Positions 61,879 to 64,000 of a stretch of 64,000 nucleotides of DNA are shown here, piece by piece. A model generated the notes under the pieces. It did not search any database and was not told the DNA's origin. It was given only the letters and a program-made list of their open reading frames with translations. The stretch is taken from the NCBI GenBank assembly GCA_002786025.1, contig NHNW01000044.1, forward strand, positions 248,001-312,000, read 5' to 3'. Source of the DNA: Zasmidium citrigriseum. Its lineage: Eukaryota; Ascomycota; Dothideomycetes; Mycosphaerellales; Mycosphaerellaceae. Both the position numbers and the translations under genes were made by a program. The first letter of the stretch is position 1. Each line of letters starts with the position of its first letter.

Positions 61879-62955
61879 CTACAGCATCGACTTGGTCCAC
61901 TTCTTTACCGGATCGACCTCGTTAATCCTCTTCACCATCAACGGCGTCCCCGTGCTGCCCTCCAACTTCGGCATTTCGGCCCTCTTGATGCCCAGTGTCG
62001 CCGCCATCGCTTCATGTGGAATGCCTTCGGGCGTCGACTTGTATCCGATATCCAGCGGCATGGGCTGGTCGAAGAAGATACAAAAGTGAATCTCCTTCCC
62101 TCCCTCAGGCAGGACTTCGATCTGATGAGGATATGCAGGTGGGATGTAATACATGTCACCCTCCTTCAGGGTGTACGTATCCGTCGAACCATCAGGATCG
62201 AGAATCGTCATTCGGGCCTGGCCTTTGTTGACGTAGCCCAACTCGGCTGTAATGGGATGCCAATGTGGCTCGCGCATGGCTGTGTCTTCTACCCGGAGGG
62301 AGTACATCGCCAGTGTCTTCAGGGCTGGCCAGAATTGCGCTTTCGCTTGTCGAGCGCTGCCGATACCTTCGCCTTTCAGTTGCGGCTCGGAGCCTTCGAC
62401 GTCGAATTTATGCGGATTCTTCATATACGCCTGCGATGGGATCGTCGGCTCGCCTTCTCGCAGCATTATCTCCTTCGACTCCGTCGAAAGATCAATATGC
62501 TTGAACGCCGAGGAGGGCAGGTTCCAGGTATTCCCCAAAACCGCAGGCGTCATAGCCCCGAAAGACGCCGACAAAGAGAAGTCTTTTGGATTCTCATGTC
62601 GGAAACACACCAGAAACTCCGCACTCTCCGTATCCGACAAGTTCTCAATGTGATGCAGACTTCCCGACTCGACGTGGAACATTTGACCGGCGCTGACGGT
62701 GAAGGAGTTGAATGAAGAGTGACTGTCGGTTATGTTTACGAGGGCTTTGCCATGGAGGCAGTAGGTCAGTTCGGGGGTGTTGGCGTGCCAGTGGGGTTCG
62801 CGAAGGGCTTTGGGACCGAGGATCAGGCGTTTGAGGGACATGCCGTTGAGGATGGGGAGTTCTTTTGCGGTTGCTCGTTGGATTGTGCCGTGGTCGTTTT
62901 GGAAGAAGTTTTCGGAGGATTTGAGGTGGTAGACGTGGCGGGAGGAGGATGCCAT
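61879..62955 (-). CDS. Bicupin, oxalate-decarboxylase-like, without signal peptide, 358 aa
   Basis: Single-exon ORF with two cupin domains. Each keeps the metal motif HxH-x4-E-x6-G (PHWHANTPELTYCLHG at ~55-70 and PHWHPITAELGYVNKG at ~235-250) and the later His (GSLHHIE, AYPHQIE), so both Mn/Fe sites look intact. There is no N-terminal signal, unlike secreted oxalate decarboxylases, so it should be intracellular. It ends in KKWTKSML, not a PTS1. Possible activities are oxalate decarboxylation or dioxygenase-type chemistry; specificity cannot be told. It is divergent from the TehA-type transporter (740 bp). Confidence 0.85.
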   Translation of the reverse strand: MASSSRHVYHLKSSENFFQNDHGTIQRATAKELPILNGMSLKRLILGPKALREPHWHANTPELTYCLHGKALVNITDSHSSFNSFTVSAGQMFHVESGSLHHIENLSDTESAEFLVCFRHENPKDFSLSASFGAMTPAVLGNTWNLPSSAFKHIDLSTESKEIMLREGEPTIPSQAYMKNPHKFDVEGSEPQLKGEGIGSARQAKAQFWPALKTLAMYSLRVEDTAMREPHWHPITAELGYVNKGQARMTILDPDGSTDTYTLKEGDMYYIPPAYPHQIEVLPEGGKEIHFCIFFDQPMPLDIGYKSTPEGIPHEAMAATLGIKRAEMPKLEGSTGTPLMVKRINEVDPVKKWTKSML

Positions 62956-63695
62956 TGTGAGTTGTTTTGCTGCTCTGTTGTTCGCTTGGCTGATTTCTTG
63001 ACAGTACGGTCGACGGATTGATGGAATGATCGACTGACTGAATGATCGAGGCTTTCCAACTCACCGTCTTCACAGATATTATATTCCTACCACATTGCCC
63101 AGGTCCCTCTACTAGATATCTTAACGACCGCCGACGTCATGGCAAACGAATCTACACTTGAACATTCAGAACGCATACGTCGGGTGGAGCTGACGCAGCA
63201 ATAGAACCATAGCGTAACGAACGGGAAGCCAGCTAAACGAAAAGCTGACGGGAGAAAGTCCCTGGTTAGTCAGTGAGTTTGGCTTTTCTAAACGTTGGCC
63301 CGAACCGGGTTCTGCAGAGCTGCTTTTGCAGGTGAACCCGGCTTTCGGGACTGCGAACTTTCGGCCCGATCGTCGAGAGCCCTCTCTGGGGTCCAGCCTG
63401 ATGGGCGAGTGGCAGTGAGCCAAGACTGGAACTGCACGATGTCTTTCGGACTCGCACTTCACTCGTCCGGGGTGGCCAGTGAGGAGCGACATGATGGCCG
63501 CGATGACGTACGAGGCTGAGTACACTTCCTTCCTGCACCTCTCGTTGCGCCGATGAGGTCGGAAGAATAGACGAGGAAGAAAGTAAGCTCTTGTCTGATC
63601 CCCACGACATCAGGTAGAGCTTCCGCCTTCTTGGTAGATGGATCATAAAGGAGGTCGACTTCATTCCCTGGGCTCCACATCGCCAACGATACGCC
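62956..63695. promoter_or_regulatory. Divergent promoter region with an imperfect hairpin
   Basis: 740 bp between the bicupin and transporter starts. It contains the GC-rich inverted repeat at 63299-63349 described separately. The ORFs on the minus strand here are shadows. Confidence 0.4.
63299..63349. repeat. Imperfect 51-bp inverted repeat
   Basis: The left arm CCCGAACCGGGTT then CTGCA pairs with TGCAG, then AACCCGG and CTTTCGGG, with a two-base bulge and a ~10-base loop. It lies ~350 bp upstream of the transporter ATG. It could be a hairpin or a compound operator. Confidence 0.5.
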
Positions 63696-64000
63696 ATGAA
63701 CGACGAGGAACGACAGATCCATCCGCAGCGACAAGACTCCTCGTCTGAGTCTCCTCACGCCTTCAAGAGACGGGAAGCCGAGTCGTTCCGCAACGAATAC
63801 AATGAAGAGCATCGCTTCCGAGGTCTGGTGAGGAGTATGCCGTGGCTGGTGACGCATCTGCCCATCTACTCCTGGGGCTGGTTCCTGATGCCGATGACAA
63901 CGCTTGGGCTGTCGACGCTGCTCAACGCTCAGAGGTCCATCTACAACTTTCATGGTCTTTACACCATTGGAGTGGTCTTTTATCTCATCGGTCTGGTCCA
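63696..64000 (+). CDS. TehA/Mae1/Ssu1-type (SLAC1 family) anion transporter, 5' part only
   Basis: The first ~101 residues are visible. A polar N-terminus (MNDEERQIHPQRQDSSSESP...) is followed by LVRSMPWLVTHLPIYSWGWF, LMPMTTLGLSTLLNAQ and FHGLYTIGVVFYLIGLV, the opening two spans of the voltage-dependent anion/C4-dicarboxylate/sulfite transporter family. The frame is open at the right edge. Substrate (malate, sulfite or another organic anion) cannot be told. The adjacent bicupin suggests an organic-acid context, which is inference. Confidence 0.75.
   Translation, partial: MNDEERQIHPQRQDSSSESPHAFKRREAESFRNEYNEEHRFRGLVRSMPWLVTHLPIYSWGWFLMPMTTLGLSTLLNAQRSIYNFHGLYTIGVVFYLIGLV

Noticed and set aside
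63459..63953. 164-aa minus-strand ORF at the right edge
   Set aside because: It is antisense to the start of the TehA-type transporter, whose membrane spans are clear.
1..64000. CRISPR arrays, insertion sequences, complete tRNA or rRNA genes
   Set aside because: Looked for regular spaced repeats, transposase motifs and paired A/B boxes; only the in-gene tandem repeats and one incomplete tRNA-like fragment were found.

Overview
The window is nuclear DNA of a filamentous ascomycete (Pezizomycotina). Genes are interrupted by 48-75 bp GT-AG introns with CTAAC/CTGAC-type branch sites. There are TFIIF-alpha, mitochondrial succinyl-CoA ligase, Zn2Cys6 regulators, GPI-anchored and small secreted cysteine-containing proteins, and pectinases. 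The style suggests a plant-associated Dothideomycete, but the genus cannot be fixed from sequence alone. About 38 genes are supported. Splice sites below were deduced by eye from frame continuity and donor/acceptor sequences; no transcript data were available.

Layout. 0-5 kb: the end of an unknown gene, then TFIIF-alpha (RAP74/TFG1), followed in frame after its stop codon by an ORF built from three more copies of the TFIIF-alpha C-terminal winged-helix motif. This is the most unusual object in the window. 5-14 kb: three small secreted proteins, an orphan 345-aa protein, a four-helix membrane protein, and two paralogous BTB genes about 5.3 kb apart that share exon structure and a 30-bp promoter block. 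14-22.4 kb: housekeeping metabolism (succinyl-CoA ligase beta, 3-ketoacyl-CoA thiolase), a nuclear-type charged protein, and a 1074-aa Ser/Thr-rich GPI-type wall protein.

23.7-44.9 kb: a carbohydrate island. It holds an MFS sugar transporter, a beta-propeller lactonase, an aldo-keto reductase, a flavin monooxygenase, a 16-exon Zn2Cys6 regulator, gluconokinase, a Gfo/Idh/MocA dehydrogenase, a SnoaL-like protein, endopolygalacturonase (GH28), rhamnogalacturonase (GH28), a GH12 endoglucanase and a second regulator-like protein. Four head-to-head pairs share short or moderate promoters. Read together, the secreted enzymes would depolymerise pectin and xyloglucan. The transporter, dehydrogenase, lactonase and gluconokinase could oxidise an aldose via its lactone to the aldonate and phosphorylate it. 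That pathway is an inference.

45-55 kb: a CmcJ/AsaB-type oxygenase with no visible biosynthetic cluster, two lineage-type hypothetical proteins (one with an 18-bp tandem repeat), a carotenoid oxygenase family enzyme, and minor ORFs. 55.3-64 kb: a second sugar-acid or polyol-like set, with two SDRs (one very like 2-deoxy-D-gluconate 3-dehydrogenase, KduD), a StrI-like Gfo/Idh dehydrogenase, a SnoaL-like protein, an aquaglyceroporin, an intracellular bicupin, and the start of a TehA/Mae1/Ssu1-type anion transporter cut by the window end. No CRISPR array, insertion sequence or complete tRNA/rRNA gene was seen.
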